From NCBI RefSeq assembly GCF_006346335.1, contig NZ_VDMC01000001.1, positions 1 through 64,000 of the forward strand: a DNA stretch of 64,000 nucleotides, read 5' to 3'. Positions within the stretch are counted from its first letter, which is position 1, and each line of letters opens with the position of its first letter. Origin of the DNA: Aequorivita sinensis (lineage in GTDB: Bacteria > Bacteroidota > Bacteroidia > Flavobacteriales > Flavobacteriaceae). A program made the position numbers and the translations under genes. A model generated the notes under the pieces. It saw only the letters and a list, made by a program, of their open reading frames with translations, was not told where the DNA came from and did no database searches. This document shows, piece after piece, positions 9,963 to 18,658 of this stretch.

Positions 9963-10445
9963 GTGAAAAAACAAAAAATAGAAATATCAATTGAAGTTTT
10001 TGAATCTGTTTCAGAGCTTCCAAAAGATATTCAAGAATTAATGAATAAGGCGCAAGAAGCACGTAATAATGCTTATGCGCCTTATTCACTTTTTCAAGTT
10101 GGAGCAGCTATTAGGCTTGCTTCAAACGAAATTACTATTGGCAGTAATCAAGAAAATGCAGCCTATCCTTCAGGATTATGCGCAGAACGTGTGGCTATTT
10201 TCCATACAGGAGTACTCTATCCAAACGAAGAAATTAAAGCAATTGCTATTTCTGCCAGTTCTTCTAAGCAAGTTTTAACCGAACCCATTGGACCTTGTGG
10301 CGCCTGCAGACAGTCTTTGGCGGAATACGAACAAAAACAAAAATCTCCAATCGCTGTATATTTTATGGGTGAAACTGGAAAGATTGTAAAAACTAGTTCA
10401 GTAATGGATTTACTTCCCTTAGGTTTCGATGCAAAATACCTCTAA
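9963..10445 (+). CDS. cdd: Cytidine deaminase
   Basis: This cytoplasmic zinc enzyme deaminates cytidine and deoxycytidine in pyrimidine salvage. The protein is 160 aa from a GTG start. The catalytic segment is LCAERVAIF (C73 zinc ligand, E75 proton shuttle), and PCGAC supplies the other two zinc cysteines (C112, C115). The length fits the homotetrameric family with a short N-terminal extension. It sits 78 bp after porV, past a hairpin, and before the pdh genes; this looks like conserved chromosomal neighbourhood rather than a shared pathway. Confidence 0.95.
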   Translation: MKKQKIEISIEVFESVSELPKDIQELMNKAQEARNNAYAPYSLFQVGAAIRLASNEITIGSNQENAAYPSGLCAERVAIFHTGVLYPNEEIKAIAISASSSKQVLTEPIGPCGACRQSLAEYEQKQKSPIAVYFMGETGKIVKTSSVMDLLPLGFDAKYL

Positions 10446-10542
10446 CAGAAGCATTAAATCTAAAATACTCACTTTCTAAATAAACTTTGTCCAAAACTCG
10501 CTTTTAGCAATTTTTCAGGCATTTGTATTTTAGGAATTGTTA

Positions 10543-10575
10543 TTTGTATTTTCTCCTTTTAAAGTACTATTTTTG
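10543..10575 (+). promoter_or_regulatory. Promoter of pdhA
   Basis: TTTG at 10543-10546 and TATTTTTG at 10568-10575, 21 bp apart, match the Bacteroidetes promoter consensus. The -33 TTTG lies within the second of two exact copies of ATTTGTATTTT (10521-10531 and 10542-10552), which are 21 bp apart and may be an additional regulator site. Confidence 0.6.
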
Positions 10576-10591
10576 TTATCCGTTTAATAAA

Positions 10592-10607
10592 TTTTCCCCT
10601 GGGAAAA
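10592..10607. promoter_or_regulatory. Palindromic operator candidate in the pdhA leader
   Basis: TTTTCCC and GGGAAAA form perfect 7-bp arms with a 2-bp centre. The site lies just after the predicted transcription start (about 10582) and 15 bp before the pdhA ATG. With only two central bases it is unlikely to be an RNA hairpin, so a dimeric repressor site is the simpler reading. Confidence 0.5.
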
Positions 10608-10622
10608 CCTTATAGCAGATAG

Positions 10623-11621
10623 ATGAAGAAAATCACTAAGAAAACGTACCTAGATTGGTACGAAAACATGCTCTTTTGGCGCAAATTCGAAGACAAACTT
10701 GCGCAAGTTTATATCAATCAAAAAGTAAGAGGTTTTCTACACCTTTACAATGGTCAAGAAGCTGTTCTAGCAGGTGCTTTGCACGCTATGGATCTTTCTA
10801 AAGACCGAATGATTACCGCATATAGAAACCACGTACAACCTATTGGCATGGGTGTAGACCCAAGAAAAGTAATGGCAGAGCTTTATGGTAAGGCAACTGG
10901 TACTTCTCAAGGTTTAGGAGGTTCTATGCATATTTTTGCTAAAGAACACCGTTTTTACGGAGGTCACGGTATTGTAGGAGGACAAATTCCACTAGGTGCT
11001 GGCTTGGCTTTTGCCGATAAATATTTTGAAAGAGATGCTGTAACCTTAACCTATATGGGAGATGGTGCTACGCGTCAAGGTTCGCTTCACGAAACTTTTA
11101 ACCTTGCAATGCTTTGGAAACTTCCAGTAGTATTCTGTGTTGAAAATAATGGGTACGCTATGGGAACTTCGGTTGAACGTACCGCAAACCACACCGATAT
11201 TTACAAACTTGGTCTTGGCTACGAAATGCCGTGTAAACCAGTTGATGCTATGAAACCAGAAGTTGTAGCAAAAGAAATGGACGAGGCTATTAAACGCGCA
11301 CGTCGCGGAGATGGACCGACTTTCTTAGAGTTGCGTACGTATCGCTACCGTGGACACTCAATGAGTGATGCACAGCATTATAGAACAAAAGAAGAAGTTG
11401 CCAAGAAACAAGAAGAAGATCCAATTAGCTATGTTCTTCACCAAATTTATGAAAACGATTGGGCAACTCAAGACGAGATTAAAAAGATAAACCAAAGGGT
11501 TAAAGACTTGGTTGACGAATGTGAAAAATTCGCTGAAGAATCTCCATATCCAGAGAAGAACGTGATGTTCGATTCTGTTTATGAACAACAAGATTACCCT
11601 TTTTTATCAGATAAATTATAA
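10623..11621 (+). CDS. pdhA: Pyruvate dehydrogenase E1 component, alpha subunit
   Basis: This is the alpha chain of the thiamine-pyrophosphate E1 enzyme that decarboxylates pyruvate. The protein is 332 aa, normal for the alpha/beta type. The TPP-binding motif runs from MGDGATRQG to ENNGYAMGT. The phosphorylation-loop region YRYRGHSMSDAQHYR and the N-terminal FLHLYNGQEAV are typical. The E1 beta gene is not adjacent: the next gene is E2, three bases after the stop, so beta must be encoded elsewhere. A good promoter and a palindrome lie upstream. Confidence 0.94.
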   Translation: MKKITKKTYLDWYENMLFWRKFEDKLAQVYINQKVRGFLHLYNGQEAVLAGALHAMDLSKDRMITAYRNHVQPIGMGVDPRKVMAELYGKATGTSQGLGGSMHIFAKEHRFYGGHGIVGGQIPLGAGLAFADKYFERDAVTLTYMGDGATRQGSLHETFNLAMLWKLPVVFCVENNGYAMGTSVERTANHTDIYKLGLGYEMPCKPVDAMKPEVVAKEMDEAIKRARRGDGPTFLELRTYRYRGHSMSDAQHYRTKEEVAKKQEEDPISYVLHQIYENDWATQDEIKKINQRVKDLVDECEKFAEESPYPEKNVMFDSVYEQQDYPFLSDKL

Positions 11622-11624
11622 GAG

Positions 11625-13259
11625 ATGGCAGAAGTAATAAACATGCCGCGTTTAAGCGACACCATGGAGGAAGGAACGGTAGCAACTTGGCTTAAAAAAG
11701 TTGGGGATACCGTAAACGAAGGCGATATTTTAGCCGAAATTGAAACCGATAAAGCCACAATGGAGTTTGAATCTTTTTACGAAGGAACATTACTTCACAT
11801 AGGTATTGAAGAAGGTGAAACCGCACCTGTAGATACTCTTTTGGCGATAATTGGTGAAGAAGGCGAAGACATTTCTGATTTACTAAAAGGTAAAAGTTCT
11901 GAAGAAAAAGAAACTGATACCGACAACAAATCAAAAGAACAGGAAAAGGCTGAAGATTCTCCAAAAGAAACTGAGGAGTCATCAACATCAGAAAAAGCAG
12001 ATTTACCTGAAGGTGTTGAAGTAATTACAATGCCACGTCTAAGTGATACAATGACGGAAGGAACCGTTGCTAGTTGGCTTAAAAATGAAGGCGATAAGGT
12101 AGAAGAAGGTGATATTTTAGCTGAAATTGAAACGGATAAGGCTACCATGGAGTTTGAGTCGTTCTATTCTGGAACGCTTTTAAAAATTGCCATTGGCGCA
12201 GGCGAGTCGTCACCTGTAGATGCTGTACTTGCTATTATTGGTCCGGAAGGAACTGACGTATCTGGAATTGTTGAAAGCTATCAAACAAAATCAAATACTT
12301 CTGAGGCACCTAAAGAGGAGAAAAAAGAAACTTCTAAACCAAAAGAAACGGAAAAAGCGACTCCGGTTCAAGCTTCAAAAGAAAATACAAGATCAGAAAC
12401 TGTTAATGAGGGAAGACTATTTGTATCTCCTTTAGCAAGAGTTTTAGCTGAAGAAAAGGGAATTAACCTGCGTCATGTTCGTGGAAGTGGTGAAAATGGG
12501 CGTATTGTAAAAAGCGATATTGAAAACTATCAGCCAGCTGCAGCAGGTGGAGCACAAGCTTACACTCCAGTTGGAACAGAAAGTTTTGAAGAGGTGAAAA
12601 ACTCTCAGATGCGTAAGACCATCGCCAAGCGATTGTCTGAATCTAAATTTACGGCTCCAGAATACTATCTAACTGTTGAGTTGGACATGGATAACGCAAT
12701 ATCCTCTCGCCAAGCAATTAATTCTGATCCAGATGTTAAAATATCGTTTAACGATATGATCATTAAAGCGTGTGCAATGGCGTTGCGTAAGCACCCACAA
12801 GTAAACAGCCAATGGTCACCAGAAGCTACAAAAATTGCAAAGCACATCCATATCGGGGTTGCAGTAGCAGTAGATGAAGGGTTGCTTGTACCTGTATTGA
12901 AATTTGCAGACCAAATGACGTTCTCGCAAATTGGAGCTCAAGTAAAAGAGTTGGCTGGAAAAGCAAGAAATAAGAAAATAACTCCACAAGAAATGGAAGG
13001 TAGTACGTTTACTGTTTCTAACCTTGGTATGTTTGGAATAGATGAATTTACTTCTATTATAAACCAACCAAACTCAGCGATTTTATCGGTTGGGGCTATT
13101 GTGCAAAAACCAGTGGTTAAAAACGGGCAAATAGCTGTGGGTAATACTATGAAGGTTACACTTGCTTGCGACCATAGAACCGTTGATGGTGCAACAGGAG
13201 CTAAATTCTTACAAACAGTACGACAGTATATCGAGAATCCTGTTACTATGTTTGTGTAG
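11625..13259 (+). CDS. pdhC: Pyruvate dehydrogenase E2, dihydrolipoamide acetyltransferase
   Basis: E2 is the core of the pyruvate dehydrogenase complex and transfers acetyl groups to CoA. The 544-aa protein contains two lipoyl domains with near-identical ETDKATMEFES motifs (lipoyl-lysines K43 and K172), joined by Glu/Lys/Ser-rich flexible linkers. Next come an E1/E3-binding domain (about 265-300, FVSPLARVLAEEKGI) and the acetyltransferase domain ending with DHRTVDG (H517, D521). It starts three bases after pdhA and is certainly translated from the same message. No E3 gene is nearby. Confidence 0.95.
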   Translation: MAEVINMPRLSDTMEEGTVATWLKKVGDTVNEGDILAEIETDKATMEFESFYEGTLLHIGIEEGETAPVDTLLAIIGEEGEDISDLLKGKSSEEKETDTDNKSKEQEKAEDSPKETEESSTSEKADLPEGVEVITMPRLSDTMTEGTVASWLKNEGDKVEEGDILAEIETDKATMEFESFYSGTLLKIAIGAGESSPVDAVLAIIGPEGTDVSGIVESYQTKSNTSEAPKEEKKETSKPKETEKATPVQASKENTRSETVNEGRLFVSPLARVLAEEKGINLRHVRGSGENGRIVKSDIENYQPAAAGGAQAYTPVGTESFEEVKNSQMRKTIAKRLSESKFTAPEYYLTVELDMDNAISSRQAINSDPDVKISFNDMIIKACAMALRKHPQVNSQWSPEATKIAKHIHIGVAVAVDEGLLVPVLKFADQMTFSQIGAQVKELAGKARNKKITPQEMEGSTFTVSNLGMFGIDEFTSIINQPNSAILSVGAIVQKPVVKNGQIAVGNTMKVTLACDHRTVDGATGAKFLQTVRQYIENPVTMFV

Positions 13260-13331
13260 AAATTAAAAGACTACAAGTTGTTTTCCGCTTTTTAACAGGT
13301 CTCCTTGTAAGTTTAATATTCATTAGGTTTA

Positions 13332-13372
13332 GACCTACAAGGTGGGCTCCGGCAACACCTTGCAGGTCTTTT
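13332..13372 (+). terminator. Terminator / REP-like palindrome after pdhC
   Basis: GACCTACAAGGTG (13332-13344) and CACCTTGCAGGTC (13356-13368) pair over 13 bp with one mismatch and are followed by TTTT. It is a strong terminator for the pdhA-pdhC message. The motif CCTACAAGG/CCTTGcAGG recurs in degenerate form at 13270-13315 and at 9912-9942, pointing to a repeat family. Confidence 0.75.
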
Positions 13373-13388
13373 CATTAAATATCACTCC

Positions 13389-14069
13389 ATGAAAAACATA
13401 ATAATTACAGGAACATCAAGAGGTATTGGCTTTGAAATGGTGAAGTTATTTTCAGAAGCTGGACATAATGTATTAGCGCTTTCGAGAAACTCTAAGCCTG
13501 TTTTAGCGTTAAACTTGAAAAATGTTACTGCTTTAGAATTTGATATCGCTGACGGAGCTGCAATTGTAAAGCTATCCAGCTTTCTTCAATCAAGAATGGA
13601 AAGGGTAGATGTTTTAATAAACAACGCTGGACACTTGGTTAATAAACCTTTTGAAGAAATTACTGCCGAAGAGTTTAAGGCTTGTTACGATGTAAATGTG
13701 TTAGGGCCTTCTATTTTAATAAGAACCTTGCTACCTTATATAAACAAGGACGGACACGTGGTAAATATAAGTAGCATGGGTGGTGTTCAAGGCAGTGTGA
13801 AGTTCCCAGGACTAAGTGCATATAGCAGTAGTAAAGGTGCAATACTTACCCTAACAGAATTGCTTGCTGAGGAGTATAAAGAAACGGGTCCTTCTTTTAA
13901 TGCTTTAGCATTAGGCTCTGTACAAACGGAAATGCTTGAAGAAGCTTTCCCAGGTTTAAAAGCCCCACTTTCAGCCACCGAAATGGCGCAATACATAATG
14001 GATTTTTCGCTTACAGGAAACAAGTTTTACAATGGGAAAATTTTACAGGTTTCGAGTACTACGCCTTAA
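13389..14069 (+). CDS. Short-chain dehydrogenase/reductase family protein
   Basis: This NAD(P)-dependent oxidoreductase of unknown substrate has a Rossmann fold. TGTSRGIG at residues 7-14 binds the cofactor, NNAG is at 78-81, the catalytic serine is in NISSMG, and the catalytic Tyr-Lys pair is YSSSK (Y145, K149). At 226 aa it is a compact classical SDR. It is flanked by the pdhC terminator upstream and converges on the PepSY gene with 14 bp between stops, so it is probably monocistronic. The fold is certain; the reaction is not. Confidence 0.88.
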   Translation: MKNIIITGTSRGIGFEMVKLFSEAGHNVLALSRNSKPVLALNLKNVTALEFDIADGAAIVKLSSFLQSRMERVDVLINNAGHLVNKPFEEITAEEFKACYDVNVLGPSILIRTLLPYINKDGHVVNISSMGGVQGSVKFPGLSAYSSSKGAILTLTELLAEEYKETGPSFNALALGSVQTEMLEEAFPGLKAPLSATEMAQYIMDFSLTGNKFYNGKILQVSSTTP

Positions 14070-14083
14070 CTTTTTACAATTAT

Positions 14084-15238
14084 CTAAGCTTTCTTTTTAG
14101 CAAGTTTTTTCTTTTTATCTTTTAATTTTTTAAGCCAAATAATTACCCCTGTAATCGGAAGACTTGTGGCAATCAAACAGGAAATAAAGTAAATAGTTTT
14201 TGAAAACCAGCCAAAGATTGTTCCCATGTGAAGTGATTTTATGGAACTCGCAATTTGCTCGTTTAGGGGTTTGTCTGAAAAAATTTCTTTAGCTATTATT
14301 GAACCATCCCGATCTATTTTCAATTCGTCTACAGCTGTCTTAAAAAAATCTTGATCGTGGTATTTTCTAATATTAAATATTTCTTTTTCATCTGCAGGAA
14401 TTTGTAAAACCGTAGTTCCCTCAAAAGGTAATTCTCTTTCGGTAATGTTTAATATATCAGTAACATCTACACTTCTTTTATCTAAATCAATTTTAGATTC
14501 TATTTTAGGACCGCCACCTCGACCTCCAAAAACCTCAGTCCCGAGTACTGCACTCCCGGCATCCCTATACCATTGAAAAGACCAAAACAAACCTGTTACA
14601 GACATTATAACTAAAAATATAGCAGTGTAAAATCCCAAAGTTACATGTAGGTCATGGTTAATACGCTTCCACTTGCCTCGCCAAGCAATTTTAAAACCAG
14701 GTTTTAAATGTTTCCACTTCAGTTTTGACAATTTTTTCTTCGGAAACCAAAGTACGATTCCAGAAATAGAAAGAATTAAAAATATAATAGTTGAAATTCC
14801 AACAATAGGCCTTCCGATAGATATATCTAGTAACAACCACCGATGCAATTTAAAGTTAGCCATAAAAAACCCATCCAACGGGTTTTCAGGTTTTTTGGCA
14901 TACTCCCCCTTGTATTGGTCAACAAAAAACGTAGTCCCACGACGGTCATTTTTATTTGTCTTTACAGAAAATTCATAGGGTTTTGTAGGCTCTGGGCTAA
15001 TACTCACGCGCATAACTTCACCTTCAGAAATTAGTTTTTGCGCTAATTGCTCAATAGGTAGCTTTGTTTCGGTTGGTGAAACAGTAATGTCTTCAGCAAA
15101 AACACTTTTAATTTCTTCTTCAAAAGTAAGTATGGTTCCCGATAAGCAAATAATAAGTAAAATGATTCCACTCCCTACTCCTAACCACAAGTGAACATCA
15201 TTTATAAATCTACGGATTGTATATTTTTTGGTTTTCAT
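14084..15238 (-). CDS. PepSY-associated transmembrane protein
   Basis: This 384-aa inner membrane protein has the PepSY_TM architecture. The first helix is at about 18-40, then a periplasmic domain with YEFSV and TTFFVDQYKGEY. A helix pair follows (ISTIIFLILSISGIVLW; TAIFLVIMSVTGLFW), then a second periplasmic region and a last helix before a Lys-rich tail. Such proteins often accompany siderophore receptors and are thought to act as ferric reductases or in iron release. That fits its position 70 bp after the TonB receptor gene, in the same direction. Confidence 0.85.
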   Translation of the reverse strand: MKTKKYTIRRFINDVHLWLGVGSGIILLIICLSGTILTFEEEIKSVFAEDITVSPTETKLPIEQLAQKLISEGEVMRVSISPEPTKPYEFSVKTNKNDRRGTTFFVDQYKGEYAKKPENPLDGFFMANFKLHRWLLLDISIGRPIVGISTIIFLILSISGIVLWFPKKKLSKLKWKHLKPGFKIAWRGKWKRINHDLHVTLGFYTAIFLVIMSVTGLFWSFQWYRDAGSAVLGTEVFGGRGGGPKIESKIDLDKRSVDVTDILNITERELPFEGTTVLQIPADEKEIFNIRKYHDQDFFKTAVDELKIDRDGSIIAKEIFSDKPLNEQIASSIKSLHMGTIFGWFSKTIYFISCLIATSLPITGVIIWLKKLKDKKKKLAKKKA

Positions 15239-15260
15239 CTATAAATAATTCAATTAATGA

Positions 15261-15288
15261 TAAAGGCACAACCTTGGTCGTGCCTTTA
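15261..15288. promoter_or_regulatory. Intercistronic hairpin between TonB receptor and PepSY gene
   Basis: TAAAGGCAC (15261-15269) and GTGCCTTTA (15280-15288) form a perfect 9-bp stem. There is no T-tract on the minus strand, so it may stabilise mRNA ends or modulate expression between the two cistrons rather than terminate fully. Confidence 0.5.
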
Positions 15289-15308
15289 TTAATTAACAAC
15301 TCAAACAA

Positions 15309-17690
15309 CTAAAAGCTATAACGAACTACCCCAGCAACACTTCTTGGGTCAGTTTGATTGATATAGCGAGTTCTATAGGCGTTGTAGCCTATTTCATTAA
15401 AGACGTTATTTAAAAGAAATTGAACACTCCAATTTTGGTCGAATTTATATTCAGCTTGGAAATTTACTAGCGTATATGCTTCTACATCGAAAGGTTTTTG
15501 CCCAGGAACAATCCCTTCGTGCGTTACGGGACCTGAAGACCAATCGTTAATTGGGCGTTCACCTGTAAAGTAAGCTCCTGCTCCAATAGTTAAACCATCT
15601 AAAGCTGTATTTGCAAACGAATAATTAGCATATGCATTAAACGTGTGTTTTGGAGTATTAAGCGGGGCAGATCCGTAAACATAAGAGGTGTGCTCCTTGT
15701 ATTGAGCGTCTATATACGAATACCCACCAATCAACTCCAATTTTTGAAGCGGACGACCTGTTAATTCAACTTCTATTCCTTGTCGCTGGTCATTACCACC
15801 TTGGGTGTAATACAAGATGTTAGTCCAAGTTTCATCGTAAACAGGGAGGTTAATATTTTTATTGTTGATTTTGAAAAGTGTCACATTAAAACGCAGTCTG
15901 TCGTTTAACCAAGTAGTTTTTAAACCTGTTTCAATCTGATCGTAACGTTCATTACCCAATTCCTCACCGTTTTCACCTAAGCGTGAAGCTGTTCTTGGAT
16001 AAGAACTATTGGTGTATGAAGCAAAAATATTGATGTTTTTAATTGGTGAAATAATAAAACCACCTAATGGATTAAAAGCGTCGCTACGCGTATTCTCAGT
16101 TTCAGAAATTGTTTCCGTAGAACTATAGCGCGCTCCTAAAAATGTTTTTAACCATGAATTCCATGAAATTACATCTTGTGCCACAAAACCTAGTGAATTT
16201 GTTTTTCCACCGCTAATATTGGGGTCGTTTAGAGAAACATTTGGTAAGCGATGTGCTATGTTCTGAAAAACATTAATGGTATCGACTACTCCGGCAGATT
16301 GGCTACTAGTACTTACTCGAGAAGAACGATAATCAAAACCAACTTGAAAAGTGTGTTTAATAGAACCCGTGTATACCTCGTCACCAATTAAATCGAATTG
16401 CAAAACGCTGTTGTTATCATCTCGGGTTGATGTAGTATAGCTACGCTGACGAACATTGTATAATGGAGCGTCATTTTCTTCAATTGTTTTCCCTAGGCTA
16501 GCACCTTTATCGTCTAAACTTAAAGACGAGCTGTAAAACGCACCTTTTAAGGTAAGCTTATCATTTAATTCGTGATCCATTCGAATTGCATAGGTCGTAT
16601 TTTGGGTAATGGAACGATCATTTTCAAACCCTAAAAACTGTGAATCTGGAAGATTGTAGATTGCGTTTACATCATTATCTGCAAGGTTAACGGTTCCTAA
16701 ATCTGGCGTACGACTATCGTAATAATGGTCTAACTCTAGTGTTACAGTAGTTTTCTTATTCACTTTCCATTGGAAAGAGGGGTTGAAATAAAAGCTTTCT
16801 TTATCTACCATATCGCGATAGCTATCAGCTCTTTCTAATGCTCCATTTAAACGGAATGCAATGTTTTTTTCTTTATTAAGTGGTCCATATAAATCGAAGG
16901 TTGGCCTAATCTGTCCAAAACTATTTCCTCTTAAACTCACACTTCCTCCTGTGTTGTATTTAGGGGTTTTGGTAACTATGTTTATAATTCCACCCGGACT
17001 TCCTAAATCGGTAGCCACCCCTTGTGTAATTGAGGCTGTACCTTTTAGAATTTGGATATTATCTACTCCCTGCATATCGGTTAGCACACCCACACCTCTA
17101 AAATCGGAGTGCACTCGCACGCCATTTTTAAGTATTGGAATACCCCTAAATCCACGAGACGACATACTTTCACGTTTATTCCCATAAGTGGCAAAAGTAT
17201 ATACCCCGGGTACATTTTTAGTAGCTTCAGAAATAGATAGAGCTCCTTGATCTTCAATTACCTTTTTAGAAATAACAGAAATACTCTGAATCTGCTCATA
17301 AGGTTTTAATGGTAATCGAGTAATAGATTCAATTTTATCTGGATGGTCGTTTCGGTTGCCAAAAACTTCCACTTGCTCTAATTCATTATCAAAAGGAAGC
17401 TGAAAAACAATCCCGCTTAATACTGGCTGATTTGGATGAATTGCAATTGAAATTGCCTGATACCCTACTCCACTTGAAGTTAATTGCCATTCCCCATAAG
17501 GAATATTGTTTAAGGTAAATTCACCATCTCCATTTGCTGTTCCTCCCTTTTTTATTTCGGAGATATAAACACTAGCAAAAGGGATAGGATTGTTGTCGAT
17601 ATCGATAACCTTTCCTTGAATTGTTGCTACTTCCTGCGCTATCACAAACTGTGCGCAAATCATAAAAAGTAACGAAGTAATGTATTTCAT
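15309..17690 (-). CDS. TonB-dependent siderophore receptor
   Basis: This 793-aa outer-membrane receptor has a signal peptide ending FVIAQ. An N-terminal carboxypeptidase-regulatory-like domain (about 22-105, IQGKVIDIDNNPIPFASVYI) is common in Bacteroidetes receptors. The plug follows (SRGFRGIPILKNGVRV, GTASITQG, GGIINIVTKTP), then a 22-strand barrel ending in the aromatic residue of VRYSF. Plug features such as ISVISKKVIEDQGA match the siderophore subfamily. The PepSY gene downstream supports iron uptake. A Bacteroidetes promoter lies 40-71 bp upstream; I see no convincing Fur box. The exact ligand is unknown. Confidence 0.9.
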   Translation of the reverse strand: MKYITSLLFMICAQFVIAQEVATIQGKVIDIDNNPIPFASVYISEIKKGGTANGDGEFTLNNIPYGEWQLTSSGVGYQAISIAIHPNQPVLSGIVFQLPFDNELEQVEVFGNRNDHPDKIESITRLPLKPYEQIQSISVISKKVIEDQGALSISEATKNVPGVYTFATYGNKRESMSSRGFRGIPILKNGVRVHSDFRGVGVLTDMQGVDNIQILKGTASITQGVATDLGSPGGIINIVTKTPKYNTGGSVSLRGNSFGQIRPTFDLYGPLNKEKNIAFRLNGALERADSYRDMVDKESFYFNPSFQWKVNKKTTVTLELDHYYDSRTPDLGTVNLADNDVNAIYNLPDSQFLGFENDRSITQNTTYAIRMDHELNDKLTLKGAFYSSSLSLDDKGASLGKTIEENDAPLYNVRQRSYTTSTRDDNNSVLQFDLIGDEVYTGSIKHTFQVGFDYRSSRVSTSSQSAGVVDTINVFQNIAHRLPNVSLNDPNISGGKTNSLGFVAQDVISWNSWLKTFLGARYSSTETISETENTRSDAFNPLGGFIISPIKNINIFASYTNSSYPRTASRLGENGEELGNERYDQIETGLKTTWLNDRLRFNVTLFKINNKNINLPVYDETWTNILYYTQGGNDQRQGIEVELTGRPLQKLELIGGYSYIDAQYKEHTSYVYGSAPLNTPKHTFNAYANYSFANTALDGLTIGAGAYFTGERPINDWSSGPVTHEGIVPGQKPFDVEAYTLVNFQAEYKFDQNWSVQFLLNNVFNEIGYNAYRTRYINQTDPRSVAGVVRYSF

Positions 17691-17729
17691 TTTATGTTAT
17701 ATTAATTTGGATTGAATTTAAATAAAGCG

Positions 17730-17761
17730 CAAAACTATTGTGCAAAACTCAATTATCCAAG
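17730..17761 (-). promoter_or_regulatory. Promoter of the TonB receptor gene
   Basis: On the minus strand CTTG (17758-17761) and TAGTTTTG (17730-17737) are 20 bp apart, a good match to the Bacteroidetes consensus. The expected start near 17723 gives a leader of about 33 nt. Confidence 0.6.
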
Positions 17762-17895
17762 ACTATTTAGAATTAATTTAAATAAAAATATTTAACTAGT
17801 TGATACTAAAATAAATGACAGATCCTTTCGCTTTCCATTCTGATTTAAATTTTATATTTTGGCATCTAAATGAGCTCTTTAAGGCTAAATCTGGG

Positions 17896-17903
17896 TATTT
17901 TTG
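17896..17903 (+). promoter_or_regulatory. -7 element upstream of the SprT-like gene
   Basis: TATTTTTG matches TAnnTTTG and would give a leader of about 35 nt for the gene at 17944. No clear -33 TTTG is found at the usual spacing. Confidence 0.4.
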
Positions 17904-17943
17904 AAGCTGTTTCTAGGTGTAAAAATTCATATCTTGACCTTCT

Positions 17944-18540
17944 ATGATAGAGATTCTTGAGAAATATATTCCACAGGCGTCTGTTGTTCCAGTTTTTGAG
18001 CTAATAAAGACTCACAATGTTCACCTAAAAATTGTTAACCAACGTGTTACACGTCACGGAGACTACAGAAGAATGCCTAATGGGCAACATCAAATTACTG
18101 TAAACACTTCTTTAAATAAATATCGTTTCCTTATAACCCTTATTCACGAAATAGCACATTTAGAAGCTTTCGAAAAGCACGGCAGGCTTATTAAACCACA
18201 CGGAATTGAATGGAAGCGCACATTTCAATTGCTAATGCTTCCCTTTTTACGTCCAGAGGTATTTCCGAATCAACTTTTACCATTATTAGCGCGACATTTT
18301 AAAAATCCGACAGCATCTAGTGACACCGACGCAAAATTATCACTAGCGTTGAAGCAGTTCGATCCCGAGAATGATAAAAATTATATCTTTGAAATCCCCT
18401 TAGGTGGTAGTTTTAGACTATATAATGGGAGAATATTTAAACGCGGAAAAAAGAAAGTGAAGCGATATGAATGTGTAGAAATTGCAACAGGCAGAGTTTA
18501 CCTTTTTAATCCAAATGCTGAAGTGGAGTTTTTGAAATAA
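17944..18540 (+). CDS. SprT-like zinc metalloprotease-fold protein
   Basis: This cytoplasmic SprT-family protein of 198 aa contains the zinc motif HEIAHLEAF (H68, E69, H72) and a likely third ligand H86 in KPHGIEW. The C-terminal half is basic (KRGKKKVKRYECVEIATGRVY) and resembles the beta-rich tail of SprT proteins, although the usual pair of CxxC zinc knuckles is reduced to a single Cys. The family is related to Spartan proteases that act on DNA-protein crosslinks, but bacterial function is unproven. It is transcribed alone. Confidence 0.85.
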   Translation: MIEILEKYIPQASVVPVFELIKTHNVHLKIVNQRVTRHGDYRRMPNGQHQITVNTSLNKYRFLITLIHEIAHLEAFEKHGRLIKPHGIEWKRTFQLLMLPFLRPEVFPNQLLPLLARHFKNPTASSDTDAKLSLALKQFDPENDKNYIFEIPLGGSFRLYNGRIFKRGKKKVKRYECVEIATGRVYLFNPNAEVEFLK

Positions 18541-18658
18541 ATATGAAAAAATTCCGGTTAACAGTTAGCAAGAACTGGACTTAACCTATTAAAACATACA
18601 GACATCGAATTAGATCTTGTTCTCTAATTTTTTAGTGTCTTGAATCAAAACATTAACT

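Noticed and set aside
11795-12148. Long open frame antisense to pdhC
   Set aside because: It mirrors the Glu/Lys/Ser-rich linker and lipoyl repeat of E2 and has low-complexity composition; the E2 frame is certain.
11629-12165. Repeated sequence within pdhC as a possible mobile or CRISPR-like repeat
   Set aside because: The two copies are tandem lipoyl domains of E2 in one reading frame, a normal domain duplication.
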